From: Avena insularis
Lineage: Eukaryota > Streptophyta > Magnoliopsida > Poales > Poaceae
Reading direction: 5' to 3'
NCBI GenBank assembly: GCA_023614405.1
Contig: CM042694.1
Location: 353,666,010 to 353,730,009 of the forward strand
DNA: 64,000 bases
In this document: one piece after another, positions 23,377 to 34,609 of the stretch
How the letters are laid out: each line of letters starts with the position of its first letter
Position numbering within the stretch: the stretch's first letter is position 1
Program-made: the position numbers and the translations under genes
The notes under the pieces: model-generated
Databases searched by the model: none
What the model was told of the DNA's origin: nothing
What the model saw: the letters and a program-made list of their open reading frames with translations, nothing else

Positions 23377-23742
23377 GCCGTCTGTTCCACATGAATGCTG
23401 AGGAAGCTCAGGAAGCGCCAGCCATCGTGCTGGGTATGTTTTCGGTTAACTCAGTACTTGCAAGAGTGTTGTTTGATTCTGGAGCATCGCACTCATTTGT
23501 TACAGAAGAATTTGCATGCACTAGTAAGATTCAACCAACAAAATTGAAGCATGTTATGATAGTTCAAATACCTGGTTCAACCACCAAAGCTAGAAAAATT
23601 TGCAAGGCTGTACCCATCAGAATCCATGGAATAGATTTTTATGCTAATCTAATAGTACTTGGAACCAAAGGTTTGGAAGTAGTAGTAGGATTGGATGTCG
23701 AAACATAAAGGATTAATCGACTGAGCCAAGAAAGCCATAACC
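23377..23742 (+). pseudogene. Aspartic protease and linker of pol, with frameshift
   Basis: The frame resumes at RLFHMNAEEAQEAPAIVLG. The protease active-site motif is LFDSGASHSF with DSGA at 23475-23486. The frame ends at a TAA (23706) because of a small deletion near 23697 in the usual GLDWLSKH-like stretch. The other frame continues SKHKGLID, then a TGA, then [10 protein letters not shown] into the RT frame. The ORF's apparent start upstream of 23377 belongs to the inserted LTR. Confidence 0.8.
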
Positions 23743-25689
23743 ATGACCAGTAGCACTGGAGTATCAGTAGAGCATGTATCTGAGACACTGCCCCGTCAAT
23801 TCAAATGCAAAAAGAGTCTAGCCCAACCAACCCTAGACCAAGTCAGAGTAGTCTGTGAATACCCCGACGTGTTCCCAGATGACTTGTCCGGTATGCCCCT
23901 AGATCGGGATATCGAGTTCATCATTGAACTAATTCCTGGAACTGGACCCATAGCTAAGAGACCTTATAGTATGAACCCATCTAAATTAGTGGAGTTGAAG
24001 AAACAACTTGATGCTATGCTAGAGAAAGGTCTGGTTCAACCAAGCGCATCACCATGGAGATCGCCTGTTTTGTTTGTGGATAAGAAAGATGGAGGTAACT
24101 GTTTGTGCACGGATTACCGAAAGCTGAATGATGTCACCATCAAGAACAAGTACCCACTGCCGAAGATAGTAGATCTATTTGACCAGTTGACTGGTGCCAG
24201 AGTGTTTTCTAAGATTGATCTTAGAACTGGTTATCATCAACTCAAGATTCATGCAACGGATATTCCAAAGACCGCTTTCACCACCAGATATGGATTGTAT
24301 GAGTACACTGTCATGTATTTTGGATTAACCAATGCCCCCGCTTATTTCATGAATCTCATGAATAAGATTTTAATGAACTTCCTGGATAAGTTTGTCGTTG
24401 TTTTTATCGGCGATATTCTGATCTATTCCAAGTCAGAAGAAGACCATGAGCTACACCTAAGAACCATCCTTGAAACCCTTAGAGAACATCAGTTGTATGC
24501 CAAGTTTAGCAAATGTAAGTTCTGGCTAAAGGAAGTAGGATTCCTAGGACATATTGTGTCGGCAGGAGGAGTCGCTGTCGATCCCGCCAAGATCAAAGAT
24601 TTTGAAGAATGGAAAGCCCCAACCACTCAGACCCAAGTCCGCGCATTTCTCGGATTAGCGGGATATTACCGCAAGTTCGTAGAAGGATTTTCAAGCATCG
24701 CAAGGCCAATGACCCAATTGTTGAAGAAAGATAAGAAGTTTGAATGGACAGACAAATGTGAAGCAAGTTTTCAAGAGCTCAAGAAGAGATTGATTTCAGC
24801 CCCAATTCTAGTTATGCCAGATATCAAGAAGCCTTTTGATATGTATTGTGATGCATCCAAGATTGGCCTCGGATGTGTGTTGATGCAAGAAGGAAAAGTC
24901 ATATCATATTTGTCTAGACAACTGAAGCAACATGAGCAAAACTACTCTACCCATGACTTAGAACTAGCAGCCGTAGTTTTAGCTTTGAAGACATGGAGTC
25001 ATTATCTTATGGGTAACCGCTATGAGATTTATTCGGACCACAAGAGTCTAAAGTATATCTTCACCCAGAAGGAGCTGAATATGAGGCAAAGGAGATGGAT
25101 AGAGTTAATCAAGGATTATGACCTTGACATTCACTATCACCTCGGCAAAGCCAATGTTGTAGCGGATGCTCTCAGCAGATTGCCGTGTAGATTAAACACC
25201 ATGATTAAAGAAGCCCAGCCAAGTTTGCATGAAGAGTTGGAGCAGTTTAGAACGGAGCTAGTTAGCAAAGGATTTTTAGCTAGCATAGAACTTCAACCCG
25301 CTTTGATCAGTCACATCAAGGAAGCCCAGAAAGGAAATGCAAGTATCGATGGAATCAAGCGTCGTATCGGTACATGGAAGGTACCTGGATTCACCGAAGA
25401 TGAAGAAGGAGTTTTGTGGTACAAAGGACGCATCTGTGTACCAGCAGATTCCGAGCTAAAACAAGTCATCATGCAGGAAGCTCATGATACTCTTTATTCG
25501 ATCCATCCCGGAGGAATGAAGATGTATCGGGATTTGAAGGAGCAATTTTGGTGGCACAAGATGAAGAGAGAAATCAGAAGCTACATAGCCAAGTGTGATA
25601 TCTCTCAAAGAGTCAAAGCGGAACATCAGAGACTCGCAGGACTTTTGCAACCATTGCAGATTCTAGAATGGAAATGGGATTCTGTCTGA
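23743..25689 (+). pseudogene. pol: pol: reverse transcriptase, RNase H and N-terminal integrase
   Basis: This is 648 codons of open pol. The RT domain (about residues 60-240) has [31 protein letters not shown] and the catalytic block [12 protein letters not shown] at 24403-24414. The first aspartate of the FIDD-type motif is replaced by Gly, so polymerase activity should be lost. RNase H (about 365-485) has [32 protein letters not shown] and [11 protein letters not shown]. The integrase zinc-binding region (about 585-630) has [17 protein letters not shown] and ends [11 protein letters not shown], where the second Cys is Ser. A TGA at 25687 stops the frame before MDFITGLP. Active copies use this polyprotein for cDNA synthesis and integration. 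Confidence 0.9.
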
Positions 25690-26639
25690 ATGGATTTCAT
25701 CACCGGTTTGCCTACATCTAGTAGGGGAAAAGACTCTATTTGGGTCATAGTTGATAGACTGTCTAAGGTAGCCCATTTGATACCTATCAAGACCACCTAC
25801 CAGAGTTCGAAGCTAGCAGAGTTGTACATTGCTAGAATCGTCAGTTTGCATGGAACCCCTAAGACAATAGTGTCGGATCGAGGAACCCAGTTTACCTCAA
25901 GATTTTGGTAGAAAGTCCAAGAAGGATTAGGAACCAAGCTGAACTTTAGCACAGCTTATCACCCGCAGACCGATGGACAAACTGAAAGAGTCTACCAAAT
26001 CTTAGAAGATATGTTGAGAGCTTGTGTTCTAGAGTATGGATCAAAATGGGAAGATTGTTTGCCTTTCGTAGAATTCTCATACAACAATAGTTATCAAGCT
26101 AGTTTACAAATGGCCCCCTTTGAATTTTTTATGGAAGGAAGTGCCGAACCCCCTTGAATTGGTCACAAGTAGGAGAGAGTCAAATTTTTGGACCTGACAT
26201 CCTACGAGAAGCTGAAGAGAAGGTTCACAAAGTCCACCTCAAGACCGCCCAATCAAGACAGAAGAGTTATGCTGACAAGAGACGTCGAGACCTGACCTTC
26301 AATGTTGGAGATTTTGTGTATCTGAAAGTATCACCCTTGAAAGGAATGCAACGTTTTCGTCTGAAAGGAAAGTTAGCCCCCAGATATATTGGACCCTTCA
26401 AGATTTTGAATCACTGAGGAGAAGTATCATATCAACTAGAACTGCCGGAGGAGATGTCATCCATACATGATGTGTTCCATATCTCGTTACTTCGCATATG
26501 TCTAGAAGTTCCGGCGAAGACCGGAGTGTTCAAGAACATCGATCACCGAGCCATAGATATCAACAAGGATCTGACGTATCGTGAAGTACGCATTCGTATT
26601 TTGGAAGAAGCCTTCAGAACCACCAGGACCCGGATATGA
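25690..26639 (+). pseudogene. pol: pol: integrase core and truncated chromodomain region
   Basis: It continues the previous frame with MDFITGLPTSSRGKDSIWVI (first catalytic Asp), IVSDRGTQFTS (second Asp) and HPQTDGQTERV (Glu). It is interrupted by TAG at 25909, a frameshift between about 26115 and 26150, and TGA at 26415. The C-terminal integrase part includes KRRRDLTFNVGDFVYLKVSP and the GPFKILNH-type GPY/F block, then SSIHDVFHISLLR. The frame ends abruptly after FRTTRTRI at 26639. The related copy at 63695-63979 continues into a chromodomain here, while this copy runs instead into the duplicated host flank. The chromodomain, which in this clade binds histone marks at target sites, is therefore lost. 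Confidence 0.85.
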
Positions 26640-26742
26640 TTAGTTTATGAGGGGAAAGAGTCGAGTTGTTTGATTCCCTAGTTCAGTTAGTATACATGAG
26701 ACACACATGTTGATTGCTTGATTTGTTATATTAGGACAATGT
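26633..26742 (+). repeat. Internal copy of the 5' host flank, replacing chromodomain and PPT
   Basis: The segment matches 15455-15562 from GATATGATTAG through TTAGGACAATG, with about six substitutions and a two-base indel. It abuts the 3' LTR start exactly as the original abuts the 5' LTR. The polypurine tract that should stand here is missing. In the related element at 63.7 kb it reads AAGGGAGGAAGGTT. Confidence 0.85.
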
Positions 26743-29700
26743 TGTAACACCCCAAAAATATTAATCAAGATTATCAAGTTCTAATCACCAAAGTTTAGGG
26801 TTAACACAAACTTTTATTATTAAATTGAATATGACTGTATGTGTGATTTGCATTAGTGTATGAATGAGTGAAATTGCCATATTTGATTGCTAAAAATGAT
26901 AAGGAATGGTTTAAAGATGAATACTACATCATCTAGGCCAATTACAAACAAAATCAAAAGCAAGGAAATCCAAATATGAATCATATGATCAAATGGTCAT
27001 TTTGACCAAAATTATCCACTAGACCACTTTGAGTGTTCCTAGTAAAGAATTTCTAACAGAAACATTCCCACTTCTTTTCTCCCCTTGCTAGACCAAGTCA
27101 AAGTGAACCCAAGCCCACTTTACCAACTCACAGAAACTATTCTTAAATCTATTTAAAGGACAATTCAAAATTGAATCAAGTGTATGTACTAAGATCACCA
27201 TTTTGCAAAAATCACTCAAATTAATTCACCTTGACTTTTACAAGGAACCATAGACACTCAAGCAAGTACTCAGAACACTTATAAATTTCATTCAAAAATT
27301 TCAAATTTGAATTCATGCAGCCATTTGGTCGAGCACCTGGTAGACACAGAAAACCACTGCCTAACTTCCACTATTTTGAGCAGTGATCACTCACCCAATT
27401 GTCCCCTCTGCACTCCCCTGGTCTCCCCCAACACCCAGCAGCACAAGACAAGCATCCCCCCTTTAACGTTGCGCCAGTGCAACACTGCCTGAGGAACTGC
27501 GCCGGTCGACCAAGGATCACGCATAACAGCTAGCGACGCCCTCTCCCACGACGACCAGGAGACATGCGACCATCCACCGCCACCCCATGTCCATCCCTCG
27601 ACCGCAGGCAAGCTATCGATCACCCAAAAACTGCCGCGCTCATTTCTCTGCTGCCATGCCGAGAGAGCGCCAGAGCGCCATAGCTAACCAGTGCACACAC
27701 GCCGCCCCTTTCCATCACCATGCATGCACACACTCGCCGTGACCCTAGCTACTCCCCAGACATGCCCGTTCGCCACCGCGTGGACCGTAGCCACTGTATA
27801 CCATATCGAACGCCGCTGCTCCCGCGCAGAGCATCGACCATTCCCGACCAATCTCGACCGCCCCTTGCTGCGCCATTAAGCGTATGACGACCGCCCTGAA
27901 GCACCGCGTCGAACCCTACCCTCAGCCACGCTGATAGCTCGCTGTACCGCCGTCGCCAGAGGAGCCAGCCCATGCCACAATGTCCCCATCACCGGTGTAT
28001 AAATAGAGACCACCCCAACCTCAATTATCCACACCATCTCACTCCCACTCCAGATAGAACCTCCCACACCCTTCCCCGGAGCAAGGCGAGCACCAGCCTG
28101 CTGGAATTTAGCCGGAGTCCACCGCTGCAGAGGAAGAAGGAAGCCGTCGATTGGAGCCACCATAGGAGCTGCCGTGACCATGCCTCGAACCGCCGTTGAC
28201 GACAACCCCAGTCGCCCCCATCACCGACCCTAGCTGGAGCCCTGGTGAGCCTCACACGACCCCCACCGCCACGTTAGGTTTAGCTTCTCGCCGGAGCTGT
28301 TCGACGTAGAAGATGAACGTCAGTCGTTAGATCGTGTTCTAATCGTAGGGCTCAGGTTGAAACATACCGTTTCTGGTTAGATGAGCCACTGACTAGTGGG
28401 ACCACCCTGTCAGTAGCTAGCTGCGCCAGCGCTGTATAGTTGGGCTGTCCCGTTTACTTTCCCGTGCAGAGCCCGTTGATTCAAATAGGATTTTTCTAAT
28501 TTAGTTAAAACCAGATCCTGGCAGTAGATTCAAAAATCAATTCAAAGGGATTCACTGAACCAAATTGCATGATTCCAATTTTTTTAGAAATATATTTAAA
28601 TTATCTATCCAAGCCCGTTGGATTCAAATCATTTGAAATTATAGATCACCTATAGTAAAAATAACAAGACAGAGACTTTTCCAACTTCAAACATTTTTCA
28701 AAAATCAACCATAAATGCTTTTGAGTTGATTCCAACTCTCAAAAATCAGATTTGACAAGATCTATCTGAATATGTAATAATATTTAGGTTTACATGCTGT
28801 GATCTTAGACTAGTACCAAAGGAATGCTATATAGGCATTTCTAGTCACTTTAATTGTATTAAAAAGTAAATTTAAACTTTATAAAATATGACCACCACTT
28901 TAAATCACATTCCCAAATGTTAGAATATGTGGTGATGACATGTGTTAACATGACCCATATTTTAATTGGAGAATATTAAATCTTAAGTATTCTCAATGAG
29001 TAGAAATTACTTTTCTAAAATAAGATAAATAAGACTAAGTCTTTATTTCATATAATGATTGTGATGATGCTAGATCATCAAGTGTGAGCCTTAGTTTGCT
29101 AAATAGAAATAGTTAAGTATTGTTTGGTGATTGTGTACCCTGTATTCATTTATAGACGCTAGTACCGACCCGGGATACGAGGAGGAGGAGTACTATGAAG
29201 AAGAAGAAAACTTCAACCACTGCACTACTCAAGGCAAGCTAACACTTGCAAGTTTCATAACTATGCAAGCCTAGCACTACAAGTTAACTATGCAAGCCAT
29301 CCTTGCAAGATAACCTATGCAAGATGCACTAGGCATGCTTTGGTTATGCAACCTTGATTAAACCAATCCAAAGTTTTACTTGCAAGCTTTATTCTTTATT
29401 TTTACCAAAGTTCTTTACCTTTAGTTAGTGATTTGTGAGTATTGGAAAAATAGGATAGATACCATAAAGAGTATAAAACTAGGCCTAGCTAGTTATACTT
29501 AGATGTCATTAAAAGGCATAAACTAGAGTTGGATAGTTACACTTGATTAGCACCCCTCATTAGTGACTACCCTCAACTTTAGTGGCTAGTGCTAAGCATA
29601 AAAGTTGATCACTTTAGATGGGAATACTTGGGAAAATGATTATGTAAACCTTGGAATGATGATTCATTCTATTGACATGTCTTGACATGTGTTGAGAAAC

Positions 29701-30724
29701 GCAATGATTGATGATGAAAATGTTGAGGCATGAGCCTTGCCCTTTATAAAAACTGATGGTTGGGTTTAAATGTGATATCATTCCAATTTTACTGTACAAC
29801 CACAATACCCGAATTGGGTAGGGCTTAGCTGGAAGTTTATATGCCTGAGTATGGGTTCCCTTGCGGAAGAGGTTGAGCTGAGGCTACCTCGTGATGAATG
29901 TCCACCTATGTAGTGCCCAGGATGGCAGATGGCCATGGATGGGAGGCCAAGCTCATAGGGGAGGTGCCTATACTAGAGTGCGTAATTGAAAGGTTATGAT
30001 TGATTATCCGTATACTAAGTATGATGATTTAGGGTTATCCCTGATGGATGTATCGGATTTTGTGGTGACAGTGTACCACCTCTGCAGAGTGTCAAACTAT
30101 TCGAATAACCACGTCCGCGGTCATGGACAGTTGGAGTGGCCATACTGTTCCGTTGTGAGATGTTTTCAAAAAAATGACTTGTGAATTGAACTATGACTTT
30201 GACTTGACCACAACAGGATTGTGGACATGAGAACTAGGTTCTCACTTAAGTGATGTAGAACATTAAATTAGCTTTCTTTACTTCTAAACTCAGTATGAGA
30301 TAAACCTGGCTTTTTGCAAATAACCTAGAGCTTAAGATTCCTACTAGAACTACCTTACTTGTTAGTGATAGTTTGCGAGTACTTAAAGAGTACTCATGGC
30401 TTTGTCCCTCGCTATTCCCGTGGCCAGACTATGAGGAGGACTACCAGAAAGATGGACAGCAGGAGGTCTATTAGAACTAGGATCATCTCCCATCGTCAGC
30501 ATTGCCTGTGACTCTGAAGATGGAGCCCCTACTACGTTTACTAACATAATTTTTATTTTATTAAGGTTGGATCATGAGATCTTTTATTTGTAAGACCTTT
30601 ATTATGGTTTATAATGGATGATGTACTGTGGTACCAATTCTGTTATGTCTTGCAAAAATGGAAATCCTAGGATTGCGATGTATGGCATAACAGACATCTA
30701 GGATTAAAAATCCGGGTGTCGACA
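26743..30724 (+). mobile_element. 3' LTR of the 15 kb Gypsy element
   Basis: It is the TGTAACACCCC...GTCGACA partner of the 5' LTR, colinear over its length, with a TATA box at 27998-28005. It is followed by the TSD AATGC (30725-30729). Confidence 0.9.
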
Positions 30725-30988
30725 AATGCCAATTTTGAAATTCTTTGACAACAAATATAGTGTTTTTTCGCCTGCTTTGATGCTCTAACTTAATATGTCT
30801 TAGTTTCAGCATGAAAATAATCTGTAGTGTTTATTCTAGAGTGGTTATGATACTCGCACATGTACGCATCGGTCAAGGATATCGACTGCTCATATTATTC
30901 CGGAAAGAGATGTACGAGGCACATCATTGATTGTTATTTGCCAATGATGCATTAGAATTATTTTACATATAAGATGGCCACCAGTTAG

Positions 30989-31342
30989 CTGGTACGCTAT
31001 GATGACTTATTTTCTTTGTTTCAAGCTACACATGAAGCTATGGGGGCAAAAGGGAGGAATCCTACATTAAGTATTGAGGTTATTTCACAAAGCAGCAGTG
31101 ACAGTGGTTATTGCTTGGATCGACCCACTATTCCAGTTTTTCTAGCACAAAGAGGTGTTACAGCTGCACTCCAAACAATTGATTTGATTCAACAAGAAAT
31201 AGAGAAAATAGATGGAATAATCATGATTACACGTGAGCAGATACTGGAACTGAAAGATCGACAAGATCGGACGAACCGTCTACTTGATAATCTCTTCTAC
31301 AACTATGATGGTAAGACGGTTGTTACTTGTATGGCGATGTAA
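30989..31342 (+). CDS. Candidate terminal exon of the host gene
   Basis: This is an open frame ending at TAA (31340) that gives LVRYDDLFSLFQATHEAMG, NPTLSIEVISQSSSDSGY, a helical segment AALQTIDLIQQEIEKIDGI, and EQILELKDRQDRTNRLLDN. Two acceptors fit. The first is TTAG/CTGG at 30988/30989, in phase 0. The second is TTCAAG/CTAC at 31025/31026, whose phase 1 matches the exon donor at 11341 and would join the exons directly. The first retains well-formed sequence but needs another exon in between. The C-terminal half looks like a coiled coil. I do not recognise the family. Strand, composition and a poly(A) signal at 31429 support a real 3' end. Confidence 0.4.
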   Translation: MVRYDDLFSLFQATHEAMGAKGRNPTLSIEVISQSSSDSGYCLDRPTIPVFLAQRGVTAALQTIDLIQQEIEKIDGIIMITREQILELKDRQDRTNRLLDNLFYNYDGKTVVTCMAM

Positions 31343-31428
31343 GATCCATAGCAGAAACCCTATTCCAACCCATGTTTGACGATGTCTCTGTAATGCTTCA
31401 TTTTATTTTTGTTGACATTCTGGTATGT

Positions 31429-31434
31429 AATAAA
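31429..31434 (+). terminator. Poly(A) signal of the candidate host gene
   Basis: AATAAA lies 87 bases after the TAA at 31340, following a T-rich stretch. Confidence 0.4.
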
Positions 31435-31664
31435 TTTCATGAAAATTCCGCTGATGTAATATGGTGATCCTAGCGCCGCCATTGGCGGGCCAAAATAATA
31501 ACAGAGTGTTTAAAACAAGAATTGCACCATAGATATAGAATACCAAAATATGCCGGCTAGAAGATGTGCCCAATAAACAGTAAAAGGCTGTAAGTGCCAG
31601 TTCAGAATATTGGTAGGTCTCATAAGCGGCCAAGGGCTTAAAAACGTACATGGTTAAACAACAA

Positions 31665-31975
31665 CAAGCCAGAACAGTAAAATGCTGAACAACAAAAGGG
31701 CTGAACAGTAAAAGGGACGAACAGTAATATGCCCGAAGAGTAATAGGTCAGCGCAGTAAAAGACAGAAGAGAAAAATGACAAGAAGAGTAAAAGGCCTGA
31801 ACAGTAAATGACCAGAATAGTAAAATCCAGAACAGTAAAAGGACATAAGAGTAAAAGATCTAAAAAGTAAATGACTGGAACAGTAAAAGGCCAGAACAGT
31901 GAAAGACCAGAAGATTAGAAGGACATAATAGTAAAAGGGTAAAAGGCCATAACAGTAAATGAGTAGAATAGGAGC
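31665..31975. repeat. Minisatellite of GAACAGTAAAAGGCCA-type units
   Basis: About twenty degenerate units of 15-19 bases, with consensus near GAACAGTAAAAGGCCA, run without interruption. Example units are at 31671 GAACAGTAAAATGCT, 31702 GAACAGTAAAAGGGAC, 31798 GAACAGTAAATGACCA and 31878 GAACAGTAAAAGGCCA. Long stop-free minus frames here are a by-product. Confidence 0.75.
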
Positions 31976-32339
31976 GGACCCAACAGACTGTAGGAATAAG
32001 AACAGGTTGGCGGCAAGCCTTAACAGTACCGGACCTACTGGCACATACCGTTAATGGGCCGCATAGTATTGGACCATGGTGGTCCTTCTTTAGTCCAAAA
32101 CAGTAACGGACCTGAAATCGTACGGGCCGCAGAGGACTGCACTAATAGGCCCATTTCAAACAGTGCAGGACGAACCAGTAACGTGCCATCTTTTTGTTGG
32201 GATCTCCTCATGGGCCGGCCCACTTAATAATTAGCAGGTGTTGGCTGGGTCAGGCTTCTACCACGGCTTCTGTGACCAATAATGACAGTAACTGAACGTT
32301 AACAGTGTTTTTCACGTGGTAGTTTGCATGACGTCAACA

Positions 32340-32538
32340 GTCAACACGGCTGGCGAACAGATCTACGATGAAACAGGTTTTCGTGGCTAAAGGGCACGGT
32401 CGAAAAAACCATGGTAGATTCTTTTGTGATGGGGCTTTTACTACGAAGGGCATCCGTCGTAGAGGATTTTTTAACCACGAAAATTGGGCCTTTAGCCAAG
32501 AAAATCATCCGTTGTAAAAGCCAACTTTTCTTGTAGTG
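32340..32538. mobile_element. CACTA terminus remnant
   Basis: The segment ends CTTTTCTTGTAGTG, the inverse of a CACTACAAGAAAAG terminus. Before it are subterminal-like repeats (CGTCGTAG, CCGTTGTAAAAG, GGGCCTTTAGCC). No matching left CACTA end was found in the preceding kilobase, so it is a fragment. Confidence 0.5.
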
Positions 32539-32659
32539 CCGTGTCATGTACACGTCCTATGTAACCATTCTATTAGAAGAACTTTGTTTCGTTTGTTCAC
32601 CTATCATATACCAAAATTGACATATATAGTGGTTGCTACATTAATCCGTCTAGAATAAT

Positions 32660-33335
32660 TATCACTACGAAAGATCAAATCTTGTTGCAGTCAACTCCTT
32701 GAACATTGTTGTAAAATCTTTTGCAATATGTCGACTATTTTATAGATGTGAAACATCCACGTCTATTTATTTATAGATCCCAATATGATCAATAGGCTTT
32801 ATGCCCTTTCGGAGGGTCTTCCAAGTTCAAAAACTTGATTTCTCGTGTATGAAAACTATCATAGATTTTCTGACTTCTAGTCATTTTATGGAGACAGGGT
32901 GATACAGTACGCCAGATCTTATTAGTAGAATTGCGGATAATTAGTACTTGCCTCTCAAGTAACATTCAGCCGTACACCACGCGCCATTGCACGAACTTGT
33001 GGCTCTATGGATATTCGCTCGACACGCACCGGATTGATCACCGCTGACTACGAAGCCGTGATCGCCAAGCCCTCAATTCTCAGTGGAAAAGCAAGCTTGA
33101 CCTTGATCTACAGATGAAAACATGGTATCACACAATCCCTCGCATTAACTCTTGTATGAGCCGTGAAAAAGAGAAACAAGAAAATATTGCAATGTTTCAA
33201 TCTGAATTTATATGTAGTCTACCGCGAGTACAAATATTTATAGGTAAACCAGCGGCAGGCTAGGGTTGTGATCGGTGTAGAGTCCTGAGCGATTAATCCT
33301 AGAAAAACTTTCCTATTTTTAGGTAACTACCATAT
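32660..33335 (-). mobile_element. Probable 3' LTR of a minus-strand Gypsy element
   Basis: It follows the end of a Gypsy pol on the minus strand, and the minus strand has TATAAATA at 33235-33242 in a promoter-like setting. Ends are not precisely defined (minus-strand TGGTAGTTACC near 33333 may be the start). It does not resemble the LTR at 51.0-51.7 kb. Confidence 0.4.
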
Positions 33336-34134
33336 GTGATTCGTGTTTGCTTCTAATTGGTGGGAATTTCCTTCCGTGAGCGGATGCCTTTTGTAGCTCT
33401 CGTATTTGAGATTGACATAGCTGAATCGAGCTAGGACTTGTCCTAGGCTCTCTCTGGCACACACAGCTAAACTGCCACGCCTCCCTCCCACTGCTTGTTT
33501 TGTGTGTGCGCTCTTGTATCGCCTCCATACGTATGATAGTCTAGCAGCATCGTGGTCTAATGTAGTAGATGTAGAATCATTGTCTGGCGGCTGTGCATCC
33601 GTTGGTGAGCATAATTCTTCTGGTATCAAATCGTCTATAACGTGAGCGCTAACATATGTAAGAACATATAATATAGGAGATTTAGGTAGTATAAATTTTT
33701 CTAAAACAGATTGATGTACGTGTTAAGGATTAAGTTCACCTGTTCTTGGAGCTGCTTCGCTCGAGCTCGTGTGATTGGACCCGTCGGCATCTCAATGTGA
33801 ATGTCTTGTGCTTTGGCTTTTGTATCTTGAGAATGTGGTAATATAGTACATACTCCCTCATCATCATCCCCCACTTGAAAACGCGTCGTCCTCGACGCTG
33901 GATCATCACCTCCAAAGAATGGCGACAAATAGGCAACATTGAATGTGTAACTCACGCGTAGTCATCTCCTGGAAGCTTAACCTTGTATGCATTATCATTA
34001 ATTTTCTCTAACACCTTAAAAGGTCCATCTCCTCTTGGCATGAATTTGGATTTGCGGCGTTCCGGAAAACGATCCTTGCAGTAATGCACCCATACAAGAT
34101 TTCCTGGCTCAAATAGTAGTTTCTTACGTCTTTT
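33336..34134 (-). pseudogene. Gypsy pol C-terminus, interrupted by a CACTA element
   Basis: On the minus strand it reads [20 protein letters not shown], then [20 protein letters not shown], the GPF block of the integrase C-terminal domain. A frameshift near 33953 follows, then SYTFNVAYLSPFFGGDD and GPITRARAKQLQEQVN, the tail typical of a grass Gypsy family. The sequence is cut at 34134 by the CACTA terminus CACTAGTAGAAACC. The integrase core is not found beside it. A more degraded continuation runs to about 33340. Confidence 0.75.
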
Positions 34135-34609
34135 CACTAGTAGAAACCATGCCATTAGCCCCGATTCGTAAGGACCTTTAGTTCCGGATTTCAAAGCGGG
34201 ACTAAAGGTCTGGCTTTTAGTCCCGGTTCTGTTATGAACCGGGAGTAGAGGTGCACCACGTGGCCCCGTGAGCCGCGCTAGGCTGGAGGACATTTAGTCC
34301 TGGTTCGTAGCTAAAGGTTCCCTGCCGCGGTAGCGTTTTAGCCATTTGGCTGCCGCAGCAGGAGATGGGTTTTAGGGTTTTGTGTTTTTCTTTTTATTTT
34401 GTGTTTTGTGTTCAATTATTTTTCATTAGAAAAAAGTTTTCGTATACATACAGAACGCTACTACACAGTACTTATACACATTGATGCATATATATATAAT
34501 ATAATTTCTCTTACAAGCATACATGCATGAAAGGTCGATCATTACATGGAGTCCCAACCGGGTTCAGAGCCTGTCTATTTGATTACATGGAGATCATTAC
34601 ATGGATGCT

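Larger units (their letters stand above)
15563..30724 (+). mobile_element. Complete Ty3/Gypsy chromovirus (Tekay-like), 15.16 kb, TSD AATGC
   Basis: Two LTRs of 3989 and 3982 bp start TGTAACACCCC and end GACA. They are flanked by AATGC at 15558-15562 and 30725-30729. Between them lie a tRNA-Met PBS, an extra upstream ORF, gag with a zinc knuckle, aspartic protease, RT, RNase H, integrase and a truncated chromodomain region, in Gypsy order. By eye, about nine differences occur in the first 160 LTR bases, so the insertion is not recent. Multiple stops and frameshifts, a mutated RT motif and loss of the polypurine tract make it defective. It carries a solo-LTR-like insertion at 21963-23376. Confidence 0.9.
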
